The notes beneath the pieces are model-generated. The model was not told the DNA's origin and did not search any database. It was given only the letters and a program-made list of their open reading frames with translations. From Adiantum capillus-veneris (lineage: Eukaryota > Streptophyta > Polypodiopsida > Polypodiales > Pteridaceae): 64,000 nucleotides of DNA. A program made the position numbers and the translations under genes. Below are positions 1 to 11,100 of this stretch, one piece after another (the stretch's first letter is position 1; each line of letters starts with the position of its first letter). The stretch is taken from positions 68,036,567 to 68,100,566 of the forward strand of contig CM043970.1 of the NCBI GenBank assembly GCA_014529385.2, in the 5' to 3' direction.

Positions 1-1640
1 TGACCACCTAGACATTATACATGTATGATGTCTTAGAGGCCATATTTTGGGTCAAAAGTTACATCTGGGTGCACCCTTGTGATCTAGAGCATTTAGGAAG
101 CATATAGGCCAAGTCCCATTGAATTTGAAGCATTTTTGGGCTTGTAAAGGCCATAAGATGGATCTAGGAAAAGTGAATGCTGGAATTGACCATATCTAGC
201 ACAAAATGTGTTGGATTTGAATTCTGAGAGTTGTTGTGGGTTACTAGTGTAGTGAGGGACCTCTAGAGTGAATTTCACTTTATTTTGACTAGTTAGACAT
301 CATACGCGTATGATGGCTAAAGGAAATGTTTAGGGACCAAAGTTGAAATTAGAGTATACAAAGTGTTTAACACCACAAAACAAGCTTATGGAGCAAATTT
401 GGGCTGATTTTGAGCACATAGACATCATACGCGTATGATGTCTCAAGGCAAGATTTGAGGTCCAATTGCACTTTTGACCACAAAGAGGTTGGAAAATGAT
501 GATTTAAGCGTGTTTGCAAAATTTCATCTCATTTGGACTCATATGTATTCAAAGAGATCTTTGCATATACAAGAAGGTAAGGGTGAAAAAGTAACGATTT
601 TGAGCAATTTTGACATCCAACATTTATTGTGATCACATATTCTTGTTGTATTTATCAAGGAGTACCTTGGGTAGAAATATAAGTGAAATTTGATCCAAAA
701 GACATCATACGTGTATGATGTCTTAGAGGCCAGATTTGGATCAAATCATACATCTGAATATACCCTAGTGTCCTAGAGCATAAAAGTCCCTAGCCAAATT
801 TTCATTGCATTTGGAGAACATTTGGTCTAAAAAGAACCAAAAGACAGAAATTGGGCAAGGTTCATACTTGTATTGAGCATAACTTGCACAAGAAGTGTTC
901 AAATTGAATTCTGGAAGTTGTTGAGAGTTTCTTGAGTGATAAGGAGTCAGTGGGATAAAAGTCACTTCATTTTTCCACAAAAGACATCATACACATATGA
1001 TGTCTCAAGTGCCAAAGTAGAGGTAAAAAACTTACATTTGAGCTCACATAAGTATTGGCCATCACAAAATAAGCCTAGAGACCAAGTTTCATTCAATTTG
1101 GATCACTTTTGGCTTAGTTAGCCTCCCAGGACAGTTGTAAGCAACTAGACAAAAAAAGGAGTTATAGACCTGACGAAAAGTGTCAGAATCATAAACTAAG
1201 ACTTGGAGTGGTTAGAGTACATCAAGGAGAGTCTACATTTAAATTTTGGATCACTTCTAAGCCAATGGGCATCATACGTGTATGAAGTCTCCAAGCGCAG
1301 ATTGAGTGTTTTGGCCATAACTTGAGCTTCTCATATCGGGTTCAGAAACCTTTTTTTTATCAAAACGAAGCTCTAGAGTAGCTCTACAAGATTCAATGTG
1401 ACATATTGAACAAAAATCAAAGACCCTTTGGGTCATTAATTACTGGTCAGCACTAAAAAAAAACGTCGTTTAAGGCCTCAAAATTCATCCAAAAGTTGGG
1501 GGTGTCTAAAACTGACAATTTGAGAGAATTGTGAGAAAACGATCACAATTTTGGACATAGTTTTGACTTTTCCCTAACCAAAGCACTTAAACACATTGGA
1601 ATAAGTCTTCCTACATCAAGCTAGAGTTGTTAAACCCGGA
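1..1640 (+). repeat. Leader tandem array with phased 24-bp palindromes (retroelement copy A)
   Basis: Six copies of a near-perfect 24-bp palindrome lie at 10-33, 295-318, 420-443, 700-723, 982-1005 and 1267-1290; the core of the best copy (420-443) is ATCATACGCGTATGAT, flanked by AGAC and GTCT. Centre-to-centre spacing is about 285, 125, 280, 282 and 285 bp. Sequence between palindromes is also repeated: the segment after 33 and the segment after 723 share a 'catctg..ta.accct..tg.tc.tagagcat' pattern, and both give related reverse-strand ORFs. No credible coding is seen. The array sits directly upstream of a gag-like region, so it is read as the untranslated leader of an LTR element whose LTR lies left of the window. 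The repeat structure is seen directly; the leader role is inferred from copy B at 29.9-32.0 kb. Confidence 0.85.
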
Positions 1641-1780
1641 GATCGTGTCTTCTTTAGATTCAAACTTAGCTTATACAAGATTTGGGATCCCAGTGGTAGA
1701 GGAGCATCCGCCCACAATAGATCTTCCAAACTTGCAATTGAAAAAGACCAGTCTTGTTAAGAGAGTTTGAATGAAAAATC

Positions 1781-3175
1781 ATGAGAATGAAGGACTATAT
1801 AGATTCATTGATGGCAGTGAGGTCAACCTTTATAGGTGATCAGAGCCATGCCCAGAAGAGCTCACGGATTACAAGCTCTTATATGTCTATACATATAGAG
1901 TCAACTGTCAAATGGAAATCTATAGTTGTTGAAAAGTATGGACAACAATACAGAGCTATAGAAAGCACAAACCCACAGACTGCATTAGAAATGGGTGGAT
2001 ATTTGGTCAATGAAGGACCATAGATATCTCCACCAAACATAAGAATTCCTATGATAATTCGAAAAAGGGAACCACCTGGATTTCCTTCTATAGTGATAAC
2101 AAGAGATGAAATGATCATAGAGATGACACACATGCCTCCTCAAGTGAATCTGTCTAATGGACCAATATCCAAGAGAACAACCAATCCCTTTGAAGAAGAA
2201 CCTGAGCGTAGTAGAAGGCCTAAAGCGAGAGAAGGATTGCGAGAGTCTATGGTTAGACTTGTAGAAAATCAGCGGGTTAGATAATCCCAAGTCCAAAAAT
2301 GGGTAAAAAGGAAGTACTCTAGAGATAAAGATCCAAATAATCATGTAGCGGCTTCAAAAAGAGTAATTAGAGTAGAGAAAGTTTTGGATTTTGCAACACA
2401 ATTTGTAGGATTTGGACTAACTCTAAATGATGCCTTGGCTACATTTTTTGACTCAGTGGAAAGACGTGATTTTGAGACTCTAGACGAGTTGTTTGAAGAA
2501 TTCATCAAAGAATCCTCGCAAAAAGGCATAGCTCACTATACGGTCTCACAAATCCATAGATTCAAGCAGAAAGAGGATGAATTAGTACGCAAAGCGGCAT
2601 TACAGCTCAAGAGATATGTCAAGTTTTCTCCGAGAGTGGAACTACCTACGCAAGCACAATTAATGTTGATTTTTATCCAGGGAATGGGACATACGGGTCT
2701 TTAGAAGGATCTGCATATGGTAAGGAGACCGACGCTAAACAAATTAATTAAAGAATCTCTTTATCAGGTTGATAACTGTGAGGAATATAAAGAAAAGTAT
2801 TGTAAGAGTCAAGAGGATGACACATCCTCTAAGCATAGTAATTCACAAATGAGTGAGTCCATTGCAAAACCAGCGACACCTTTCGATCAAGAAAATTTTA
2901 TTGACGACATGGTCAAGAGGTTAATTCCTCTTGTAAGGTATGATCTGAGGGAGCTTGAGTGGTGCAAAATTGAGAGAAAATGGACAAACCATACAAGGTA
3001 TTTTCAATTTGTTTCAGTAGCACCTACTCCACCTAGATACGCTATGGGGAATGCGCCAGGTCTAGTAGGAGTTTTAAGGCCACAGTCTGTGTTAGGACAA
3101 CAACCTCCACTGCCAAGTTCTAGAATGGCTATAGACATGAGATACACATTGATGATGGAAGCATCCAAGCGCTAG
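1781..3175 (+). pseudogene. Gag-like polyprotein, copy A (broken)
   Basis: Coding potential is spread over pieces at 1781-2023, 2051-2284, 2384-2704 and 2717-3175 with stops and frame changes. The 2384-2704 piece has the retrotransposon gag shape: FATQFVGFGLTLNDAL, then a helical FKQKEDELVRKA stretch, then the downstream LIFIQGM motif (compare LFLEGL in copy B). It aligns in order with copy B: 'DFHTQFEGFGMTLEEKA', 'YSFKQKQGESLRD' and 'LVSLFLEGL'. The 2717-3175 piece is proline-rich near its end (residues ~100-140) and matches the 'GVLRPQSVLGQQPP' type stretch in copy B (PEPVLGQQPP). Role by family: virion-like particle and RNA packaging. No zinc knuckle is readable in this copy. Confidence 0.65.
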
Positions 3176-3689
3176 TACCAACTACAATGTGTTATAACAA
3201 CCAAAGAGGGTACTGCACTTCAAAATAATAGAAATGAGAGAAACACATGGAGTGGTGAGGTCGGTACAACTTACACCTCCTATGTTTTGACCTGAAGAAA
3301 GAAGGTATGAGATGGAGGAAAGGAAATTGTGATTAATTGTGAATAGAGACTTAGCTAGGTCACAACCTATTTATAGCCAAGAGGAAGTGCAAGACTTCTG
3401 AAGCTCCTAAACCAAAGATAAAGTGTCCAAAAGCCATGACAACCACTTGGTCAAACAATGTCCTCAGATGGATATCACAGAAGTAAATGCCTATTGTCTT
3501 GATTGTGGTGGCATTCACTTGATCCTTGAATGTGTTGTCATTCACTTGATCCCTAAATGTCCAAATGGCAAAAAACCCAAACCGAGTCAGAAAGATGACA
3601 AAAAATATCTCAAGAATCATTTAGCTACCTACTAGCACAAAAAACAAAAACATCATACCAGTTCAAGTAGTTACAAGAACACAAGCTCA

Positions 3690-4400
3690 AAAAGAAGCTC
3701 AAGAGAACCTAGAGACAGAGAAAATAGAAAATGATGCGAGTCCAGAGACGGGTGAACAAAAGACCGACGCATCTAGTCAAAAAACCAAGAGCAAATGGAC
3801 TAGATGGAAAGCAAGAAAGGTCAGGATGAAAGCATGTAAGGAACAAGAGCAGAAATCCCTAGTTGAGGAGCTTACCCAAGCTAAAAAGAAGATAAGACAA
3901 CATGAGGAGAGGGTTGCATCTTCTCTTATGCAGATGTCTCAACCTCTAGAAGAACCATCCACAGAAGAGAAACCGAGAAGTGATAGTTTAGGAGGATCAG
4001 TGTTGGTCAAGAAGATTAATGAGCCATTAGATGCCCTCCTAAAAGCATATGAAACACTGATAAAAAATAGCCAAACCTAAAAATAGAGGTGGATGACATA
4101 TCCTTATGTGGAACTAGAAAAGCACATGCTTGAAATGTGCTAGAAAATGATTCAAGAAGCCCAAGCTTTACTAGAACCACCATTTGGAAAACTTGAGGAT
4201 GAGATCCTTGTCCCACCTATACCAGTAATCCCACCAAACTCGGAACAAAAAGAGATAGATTCTACGCACAAGCACGAACCAAAGCTCAAGGACCCAACAT
4301 TAAAGCCAAGGATAGTGTTGAGTACCTCGGATAACTATTCCAAGGGATTTCACATCGCTATACCTAACAGTTGTAAAGAAATAGGCGGTCTTGACAAATT
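3690..4400 (+). pseudogene. Basic coiled-coil C-terminal gag segment, copy A
   Basis: The frame at 3826-4080 gives 84 residues rich in K, E and Q (heptad-like LVEELTQAKKKIRQHEERV), then the motif LGGSVLVKKINEPLDALLKAY. Copy B has SGGSILVDKFFEPINAALEAY at 39150-39220 after an equally basic coiled coil, so the motif defines this family. The following frame (4147-4404) continues with a 'leucine-rich then PP-x-P' stretch. Upstream, 3640-3825 encodes threonine/glutamate-rich sequence in the same sense. The function of the motif is unknown; I do not recognise a named domain. Stops separate the pieces, so it is not a working gene. Confidence 0.55.
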
Positions 4401-4531
4401 GTGAAAACAAGTCAGAGAGGCCATTGAGCTAAGCAGACTAGTAAACCAGACCACTGATGGTAGAGAAGTTTACCTCCACCGATAGAGGAATTTGAGACTG
4501 GATCTCAAATGAATCTAGAAGTGGAATCTTA

Positions 4532-5767
4532 TTGGGGAGACAAAGGATCTATACATTCTATGGACAGTCAATCCCATTTGCTAAGAACACTACCATCCTA
4601 GAAGAGCACAAGGCCAAGCCAAATGTTATGGTAGTCCCATCACAAAGACTGTCTTCCAACATGGTCATCATTCCAAAAGGATTGATAGACAATTTGTCAA
4701 AACCAATCGCCTATACGATATTGTTAGCTGAGTTTCTCTAAATACGAGCAAACATGTGGACTATTGTGGGAAAATGCCTATAAAAATTTGGTGTAAAAAA
4801 ACCAATGACTCAAATCGAGGACAAAGTTTTGTGATAAAGATGCCTTTGATGTCTTTCCTTATTTTGCAATGAGCGGGATCCAGGAAAACAAAGAGGAAGA
4901 AGAAGATAAGTTATATGACTTTGTAGAACACTTGGAGCTTCAAGAAGATGAAGACAATGGAAATCCAGACAACCGAGCAGGTGACATGAACAACACTTTA
5001 ACTAATACACAAGCTTATGATTGTCCAGATCAAAGACCCAAGAACCAATGTCACTTCTACAAGAATAAAGTGCATCAAAAGTGGATTCCAAAATCTTTGA
5101 TGGTGAAAATGCAAGTGCAAAAATCATCCTCATACGTGGCTCCTATACATGAAGAAAAGACTAAACCAAGAAGAAGATGGCCATGTCAACGAGCTAACAA
5201 TGCTCTAATCAATGGGCTAGAGAAGTCCTCCTAGAACAAGCAATCCAAGAACAAACAGATAGTAGCATTCCATAACCAATCAAACCACAAAGGGAAATTG
5301 CTAGAATGAAACCTTGCTAAGGATAACAGTGACAATGATGATTCTTATGGCATCCCCTACTAGAAACTCAGGTCATTATTATCACTAGCAGCTATTGCAA
5401 CAACCATAGAAGGCCAAAATAAAAGAACAAGTCAGAACCAAAAAGTTCAACAAATTTGGATACCAAAGAGCCAGCACGGCCAAAAGCAGGTATGGATCAA
5501 GAAGATGAAGATATCTGATGAAAAACCACAAGATCCAACACCAAAAGGAAAACAATCACAAAGTCACAAGCTTTTGCAAATCAAAATTGGGTTCCAAAGA
5601 AGTTGATTCAAGCACAAACAGGTCAGGAATTTATTTGGATTCCAAAACATTCAAAGTATCAACTCCATTTCTCATAGCAATAGATGTGTCAGTGCTAGGT
5701 CTTGCCCTAACCAATCGTACAAGGGCTGAAGCAAAGACCGCTGCTGACTCACACAAAGACAAGGTGG
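4532..5767 (+). pseudogene. Degenerate W-[VI]-P-K repeat region, copy A (part 1)
   Basis: Fragmentary frames (4532-4741, 4869-5234, 5518-5775) carry a recurring tryptophan motif: QKWIPKSL near 5080, QQIWIPKS near 5455, KQVWIKK near 5485, NQNWVPKK near 5580 and EFIWIPKH near 5630. An acidic stretch (EEEEDKLYDFVEHLELQEDEDN) lies at 4885-4960. The same motif resumes after the CACTA insertion at 18706. Repeats, stops and frame changes point to an old gag or gag-pol linker region. I do not recognise a specific domain and assign no function. Confidence 0.45.
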
Positions 5768-5784
5768 CACTATGACATTTGGAG

Positions 5785-6005
5785 CACATTACCGCTCAGA
5801 TAGATGCACAAAAACAAAGGAAAAGTTCAAGTCAAAAAATCTCGGAGGTGGTAATGCTAGAGTCAATGCTCGCGGTAATGGTCCTTCAGCGATGCGCGCG
5901 GTAATCGTCCCGGCTATATTTTTGCGCTTATTTCCGCGGGCTTTACCGCACGCATTACCGCGAGCATTACCGCACAAACGATTACCGCAAGCATTACCGC
6001 ACACG
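5785..6005. promoter_or_regulatory. CACTA-1 5' subterminal repeat cluster (ATTACCGC motif)
   Basis: The motif GCGGTAAT or its inverse ATTACCGC recurs about nine times, in both orientations, for example at 5869-5880, 5897-5903, 5944-5951, 5955-5962, 5968-5975, 5980-5988 and 5992-6000. In En/Spm elements such motifs bind the TNPA-type protein and are required for transposition; that role here is inference from family knowledge. Confidence 0.75.
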
Positions 6006-6028
6006 TGAGTATTTTTAAAAAAAAGCAG

Positions 6029-6072
6029 ATGACCATTTGGATGGTCCTTGGTAGGACCATCCAAATGGTCAT
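6029..6072. repeat. Perfect 20-bp hairpin in CACTA-1
   Basis: Arms 6029-6048 (ATGACCATTTGGATGGTCCT) and 6053-6072 are exact inverse complements around the 4-nt loop TGGT. A-rich sequence precedes and T-rich sequence follows, so the stem can extend imperfectly. It lies just inside the 5' subterminal repeats. Confidence 0.9.
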
Positions 6073-6124
6073 TTGCCTTTTTTTTCCTATACATTTAATA
6101 TTAAAAAAAAAAACATTGCACAAA

Positions 6125-6328
6125 AACTTTGGGCCAAAATTAAATGTTTAATTATATTGGAGAAACTGTTCATTACAAAATTGCCCAAATAGGCGATGCA
6201 TGGCGGCTATACAATTGTGGCCAAAAGAAGACTTTGGGCCAAAATCAAGTGTTTAATTATATTGGATATTACAAAATTGCCCAAATAGGCGATGCATGGG
6301 GGCTATACAATTGTGGCCAAAAGAAGAC
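6125..6328. repeat. Tandem duplication, ~100-bp unit
   Basis: Two copies of a unit beginning 'actttgggccaaaat' (6125-6229 and 6230-6328) share the blocks 'tgtttaattatattgga' and 'caaaattgcccaaatagg' with a few substitutions and one short indel. No coding function is evident. Confidence 0.85.
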
Positions 6329-6666
6329 GGGCCCAAAAACACTCGGAGGATTGAGCTACTCGGATCATGGGACCTCTTGAGGGACTCCCTGACTCTGGAA
6401 AAGAAAAAAACAACAAAACCTTTAATTAATACAAATGGATACATAATTCTGCATGCACTCATTTTTTAAAAAAAGTTTACACTTATAGGCTGTAGTGTAT
6501 GACATGCATTTTCAAATTCGTCGCGATTGATTTTTTTGTTTTCATACAGCCAGCACCATGTCTGTATCTCTGGATCTCTCCGCTTGGACGGGTCATAGTA
6601 ATATTTTGCTATATATCAATTAAGAAATATCACAAACCTAACCTTATTACCACAAATTAAATCAAT

Positions 6667-7743
6667 TCAAATGAAAATACGCGCACTCACAAATTTATCT
6701 TCCCATGCTGCTTTTCCGCCCGAGCCGTAATGCGTGGGCGTTTGCTGCGCCCTCGCCTCCACCTGTCGAGTGTGCGCCCTAGCACCTGCCGCTCTCTCGT
6801 CCTCCAGCTCGCCCTGGGCTTTCTCCCACTCCTCATCGTGAACATTTCCAGGGTGATAGTTGTGACCCTCAGATTCAAATGTTCGCTTTGCCGCCCTCCG
6901 CACACTGGACTTCTTATTTTTCAAGAAATTCTTGACGTACTCCTCGAGCCACTGCCTGGAGAACTCTTCCACTTCCGGATTAGGGAACCGCTGGTTAAGG
7001 TATGTCGAGTGGATCAGCTGGTTAAGGTGCCCTCAAAATGTCCTCCCCAAAGAGGAACCTAGATCCACCTCCCCCCCTTGATGTATATAATAGTAGTAGC
7101 CACGAGCGTCCGGGGCGGGCGCATCGCCGTCCTCATCTTCATGTGGAGCTCCAAGGGGTGAGTGAGGAGGTCGGGGTGTAAGAGGAGGTGAATCTATAGC
7201 ACTGTCCCCTCCACCACCAAAGCAGCACGAGCCACTACCTCAACGAGAGAGTGAGCCACCACTACGGGAAGAGCGCTGGCCACCCGAAGAGCGCTGGCCC
7301 GAGCTCGAACTGCTGGGTGGTGTAGGCGACGGATAACTCGACGGTGCGGGCGTGGATCGCTGCGAATGCAAGGTGGAGGGAGGTGCGGGTGACGGGAAAG
7401 TCGAGGATAAGGTGGAGGGAGGCGCTGTGGGAGGCACACTCTGCACGTAGGGAGTGCCGATGCCCGGTGTCGCAAGCGGTGAGAGCCCATAGGCAGCGAA
7501 CTGTGCGGGTGTGTACCACCCTAGAAGACTCTGCTGCAAGGATAGCCACTCTGCCTGGGCGCAGTATGCCCTCTCGAGGTCGGGGTCGTGTACTGCATCT
7601 CGGAACCATCGAAAGCCGAAGGACAATTGTGGCTGGTGGGAGGAAGACTGCGAGTAGTAAGCGGAACAAGCGTCCTCGTAAGAGAGGCCGTTGGCAAGAA
7701 AGCCCTCTATGGTTCGATAGCCGGACGTGGAAGAGGATGCCAT
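6667..7743 (-). pseudogene. CACTA-1 accessory gene (TNPA-like position), broken
   Basis: Reading from ATG at 7743, the N-terminal 167 residues are open (MASSSTSGYRTIEGFLANG...), with an aromatic region (FGFRWFRDAVHDPDLE, residues ~43-58) and then a Pro/Ser/Thr-rich stretch (about residues 95-160) ending at a stop. The reading resumes after that stop through an acidic D/E segment and a helical segment VEEFSRQWLEEYVKNFLKNK at 6972-6900, followed by a charged E/D/K-rich tail to 6667. It is divergent from the TNP2 gene, the usual second-gene position in CACTA elements. CACTA-2 has a comparable Pro/Ser-rich gene with a Transposase_24-like tail. Homology to TNPA proper is not visible; it could be a lineage-specific DNA-binding protein. 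Confidence 0.5.
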
Positions 7744-7949
7744 ATCCTACAATTTCACAAAAAAAGAGACCCTAATTGACATTGGATTCTAGTGAAAGTG
7801 AGATTCTTTATTGCATAGGATTCCTCCCTGCATAGGATTCCTTTTATCTCTTATTTAAGAAATGGTTTGTGTGCTTTTTTTTTTTGCATCCATTTAGAGC
7901 GTGTGTGTGTGTGCTTCTAAATAATCTATTGTGTGTGTGCGTTAGTGTG

Positions 7950-8141
7950 TGTTGGGGTATAAAGCCCAATGTGGTCGCCTAGGTAAGTGGGCGGGCCGAC
8001 AGGTATGTACACATATTCTTTTGTAAAAACCTAATAAGAACTCACTATGCTCTACACATTACAGTAGAGAGAGTTCACCATATCTTCATGCTCTTCTTCT
8101 CGCACTCTCTCTCGTGTCGCACTTCCACTCGTACTCCTTCA
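7950..8141 (+). repeat. Copia-1 5' LTR (192 bp)
   Basis: TG...CA-bounded repeat matching 12943-13136. It has an early TATAAAG (7958-7964) and a CT-rich 3' part. Short for a copia LTR. Confidence 0.93.
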
Positions 8142-8143
8142 AC

Positions 8144-8155
8144 TGGTATCAGAGC
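8144..8155 (+). other. Copia-1 primer-binding site
   Basis: TGGTATCAGAGC, complementary to the 3' end of plant initiator-Met tRNA, two bases after the 5' LTR. This is the standard copia arrangement. Confidence 0.93.
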
Positions 8156-8872
8156 TCAGATCGAGGCTCGGACTGTAGGCGACATCCACTAGTTCATCAG
8201 GTAGCTTGTGTTTGCTGCTTGATATTCCAGATTTCATCCTGACATTGCAGGTACTTCCACATGGGATGTATTGTCAGAGATGATGTATGTTTGTTGAGGG
8301 TTTGCTGGCTGTGAGTCACGCAGCAAACAACCGCCGCAGCGGTTACAGCATACAGTGGGAAATTTGTGGATGTATGACTTTGTGGGAAGTCTATGTACTG
8401 TCAGATTTACTGCAGCCTTTGTTGAGGGTCGAGTGAGGTTTTATTGAGCTGGGGGATTCTCGAATGTTGAGATCCTTTCGGTGATACGGGTCTTGGAGCG
8501 ATCCCTCGAGCACCGTTAGATAGGCAGCTAGGATGTATTGGCTGTGAGTTAGACAGTTGGGATTGCATCTTTGCTTTACTGCCGTTGAGGCATTGTCACA
8601 GTCTATGCTTACAGGACAGTCAGAGACAATACAGGTGCAGGACAGGTTTACCCACAGCTTACAATGTTAGAGAGACAGTGGTTTTTTGAGCTGTTTTTTG
8701 GTCTGTTTTTAGTACACCAGAGCCATTTTACGAAGGAGACTCTGCCAAAATTTTTGCAGAATCTGAAGCTTTCTTGGTTCATTTGACAGGTTGATATTGG
8801 TTCAGAGGTCAGTTTACAGGGGAAACTTTGCCGAATTTTTCCCAGAAAAGTCAACTACTGTGAAGCGTAGTT

Positions 8873-10075
8873 ATGGCTGGATCACAGGACACTGCTCTTT
8901 ACAATATCAAGAAGCTGGATGGAACCAATTTCCCATTGTGGAAGAAGCAGATTTGGCACGTGTTGGTACAAAAGAAGTAGATAAAACCTATAAAGCTCAA
9001 GGGGATAAAACCAGAAGATATGGACGAAGATGAATGGAGCGAAATGGATGAATTGGCACTTTCTACCATTATGCTGACTTTGGCAGAAAGCGTTTACTTC
9101 AATGTAGCAGACGAGATGTCGGCTTATCAAGCATGGTTAAAGCTGAGTGATCTTTATGAGAAGCAGAGTGTAGCCTCACAGGTATACTGGCTTAAGAAGC
9201 TTGTTGACTTGAAGCTGAAAGAAGGGACACCTATGTCCAATCATCTGAATGAATTCAACACAATCTATAGTCAGTTGTCAGCTCAAGGTGTCAAGTTTGA
9301 TGAACCTGTTAGAGCTATGTTCCTGTTGATCACATTGTCGGAAAGTTGGGACAATTTTCGCACAGATTTGAGTAATTCTGCACCTCCAGATGGTTTGAAC
9401 ATAGCAGGTGTAGAAGGAAGTCTGCTTACTGAAGAAACCAATAGAAAGACAATGGACAAAGGAAAAGGAACAACCTTAGTTGTCAGGGGAAGGACCAAAG
9501 AAAAGTACAAAGGTGGAAAGAGGAATCAGTCTCGTAGCAAGTCCCGCAGTGCTAAAGGCAAGAGTGACATAGAATGCTACCATTGTGGCAAGAAGGGTCA
9601 CATGAAAAGAGACTGCAGAGAATGGAAAGCAGGAAAAGGCAAAGAGAAAGCTGAAGACCATGGTGAGAAGAACAAGTCCTCAGTGAAGATTCAAGAAATA
9701 AATGTGACAAACACTGTTGCAGAGGATGACAGTCTAGTGTCAGGAGACATCTACTTCTTGAAGAATACAATGGACTCAGCTCTTCTTACAGCATCTGATG
9801 GAAATGCACTGAGTGACTGGATTATAGACTCAGGGGCATCACTTCATGTGTCTCCAAACAAGGAGTGGTTTACTTCTTATGTGACCACTAAAGATCATGT
9901 TCGGCTAGGCAATGGGCAGACATGTGAGATCTTAGGTGTTGGAGATGTTCAATTGAAGTTTCAGAATGGCTCTTCTTTCACGCTGAAGAATGTGAGACAT
10001 GTTCCCGCAATTACAAAGAGCTTGATCAGCACAGGTTTACTTGATGATGCTGGCTACGTCACCACTTTTGGATAG
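8873..10075 (+). pseudogene. Copia-1 gag and protease
   Basis: ATG at 8873 opens MAGSQDTALYNIKKLDGTNF, the typical copia gag start, with a TAG at 8978-8980 (codon 36); the frame then runs open to 10075. A basic RS/K-rich region precedes a CX2CX4HX4C zinc knuckle (CYHCGKKGHMKRDC, 9575-9616). The aspartic protease motif DSGAS follows at 9827-9841 with downstream GNGQ and LISTGLL segments. Gag packages RNA; the protease matures the polyprotein. The stop at codon 36 and a frame change after 10075 inactivate it. Confidence 0.9.
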
Positions 10076-10203
10076 AACATGTGGAAGATATCCAAGGGTT
10101 CTATGACAGTAGCACATAGAGTAAAGTCTGGAGGACTTTACATATTTATGTATCAAATGTCTCTAAAAATGTAATCAATGTAACCGAGCAGCCGAACGTT
10201 TCT

Positions 10204-11100
10204 TTGTGGCATAGCCGGTTAGGACATATGTCCAAGAAGGGAATGGAAATCTTGTCTCGTTCTGGTTATTTGCCTGGCTTTTCATTTAATGATTTTGAAT
10301 TCTGTGAACATTGTCTGTATGGTAAGCAAACACAGCAGCCACATAAGCATAGAAGCAGTAGAAGAGATACACAGTTGGCACTTGTTCATAGTGATTTGTG
10401 TGGACCTATGCCTAACCTATCTCTAGGGGGAGCTTCTTACTTTATGACATTTATAGATGATTACTTGAGGAAAGTATGGGTTTACTTTCTCAAGCACAAG
10501 GATGAAGCATTTAGTGTTTTCAAAACGTTTGTGACACTTGTGGAGAATCAGAGTGGCAAGAAGCTTAAATGCTTACGCACTGACAATGGTGGAGAGTATG
10601 TTTCAAAGGCCTTTCAGGACTTTTGTGAGTCAAAAGGTATAAAACGTGAACTTTACTGCTCCTTACAATCCTCCTCAAAATGGTGTTGCTGAGAGGATGA
10701 ATAGGACCATACAAGAGAAGGTCAGAAGTATGTTGTCTAATGCACAGCTGCCAAATGGGTTTTGGGCTGAAGCTGTATCAACAGTTGTTCATCTTGTAAA
10801 TAGATCTCCTAGGAAGGTTTTGCAGAAGGATTCAGTGCCAGAGATGGTATGGTCAGGCAAAATGCCCTCATGCAAGCATCTCAGAGTCTTTGGCTGTGAG
10901 GCATATACTCACGTTCCAAAGGAATTTAGGAACAAACTTGAGCCAAAGAGTAGAAAGTGCATCTTTCTAGGCTATGGTAATTCTGGTGAGATGGGGTACA
11001 GACTTTGGGATCCCGAATCCAGAAAGGTTGTCCGCAGTAATGATGTTCACTTTAATGAATCCAAATATCATTCTAAACCAGAGAGGGTTGAGGAGATTAG
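10204..11100 (+). pseudogene. Copia-1 integrase
   Basis: The frame at 10204-10692 carries the HHCC zinc domain (WHSRLGHMSKKG ... FCEHCLYGK) and the first two catalytic aspartates (HSDLCGP near 10390; TDNGGEY near 10580). The third catalytic residue, Glu in QNGVAERMNRT, is in the overlapping frame from 10646, which continues with the SPRKVL and FGCEAYTHVPK C-terminal region. The 10204 frame differs from gag and RT frames, so two opposite frameshifts bracket this segment. The catalytic DDE residues themselves are intact. Confidence 0.9.

Noticed and set aside
1-1300. CRISPR-like array (regular palindromic repeats)
   Set aside because: Spacers are themselves repeated and ~260 bp long, the context is a plant retroelement, and no cas genes exist.
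7344-7775. Plus-strand 143-codon ORF
   Set aside because: Antisense of the better-supported reverse-strand CACTA-1 accessory gene; Arg-rich composition is typical of a shadow frame.
8144-8155. tRNA-like sequence
   Set aside because: It is the complement of the initiator-Met tRNA 3' end used as a PBS, not a tRNA gene.
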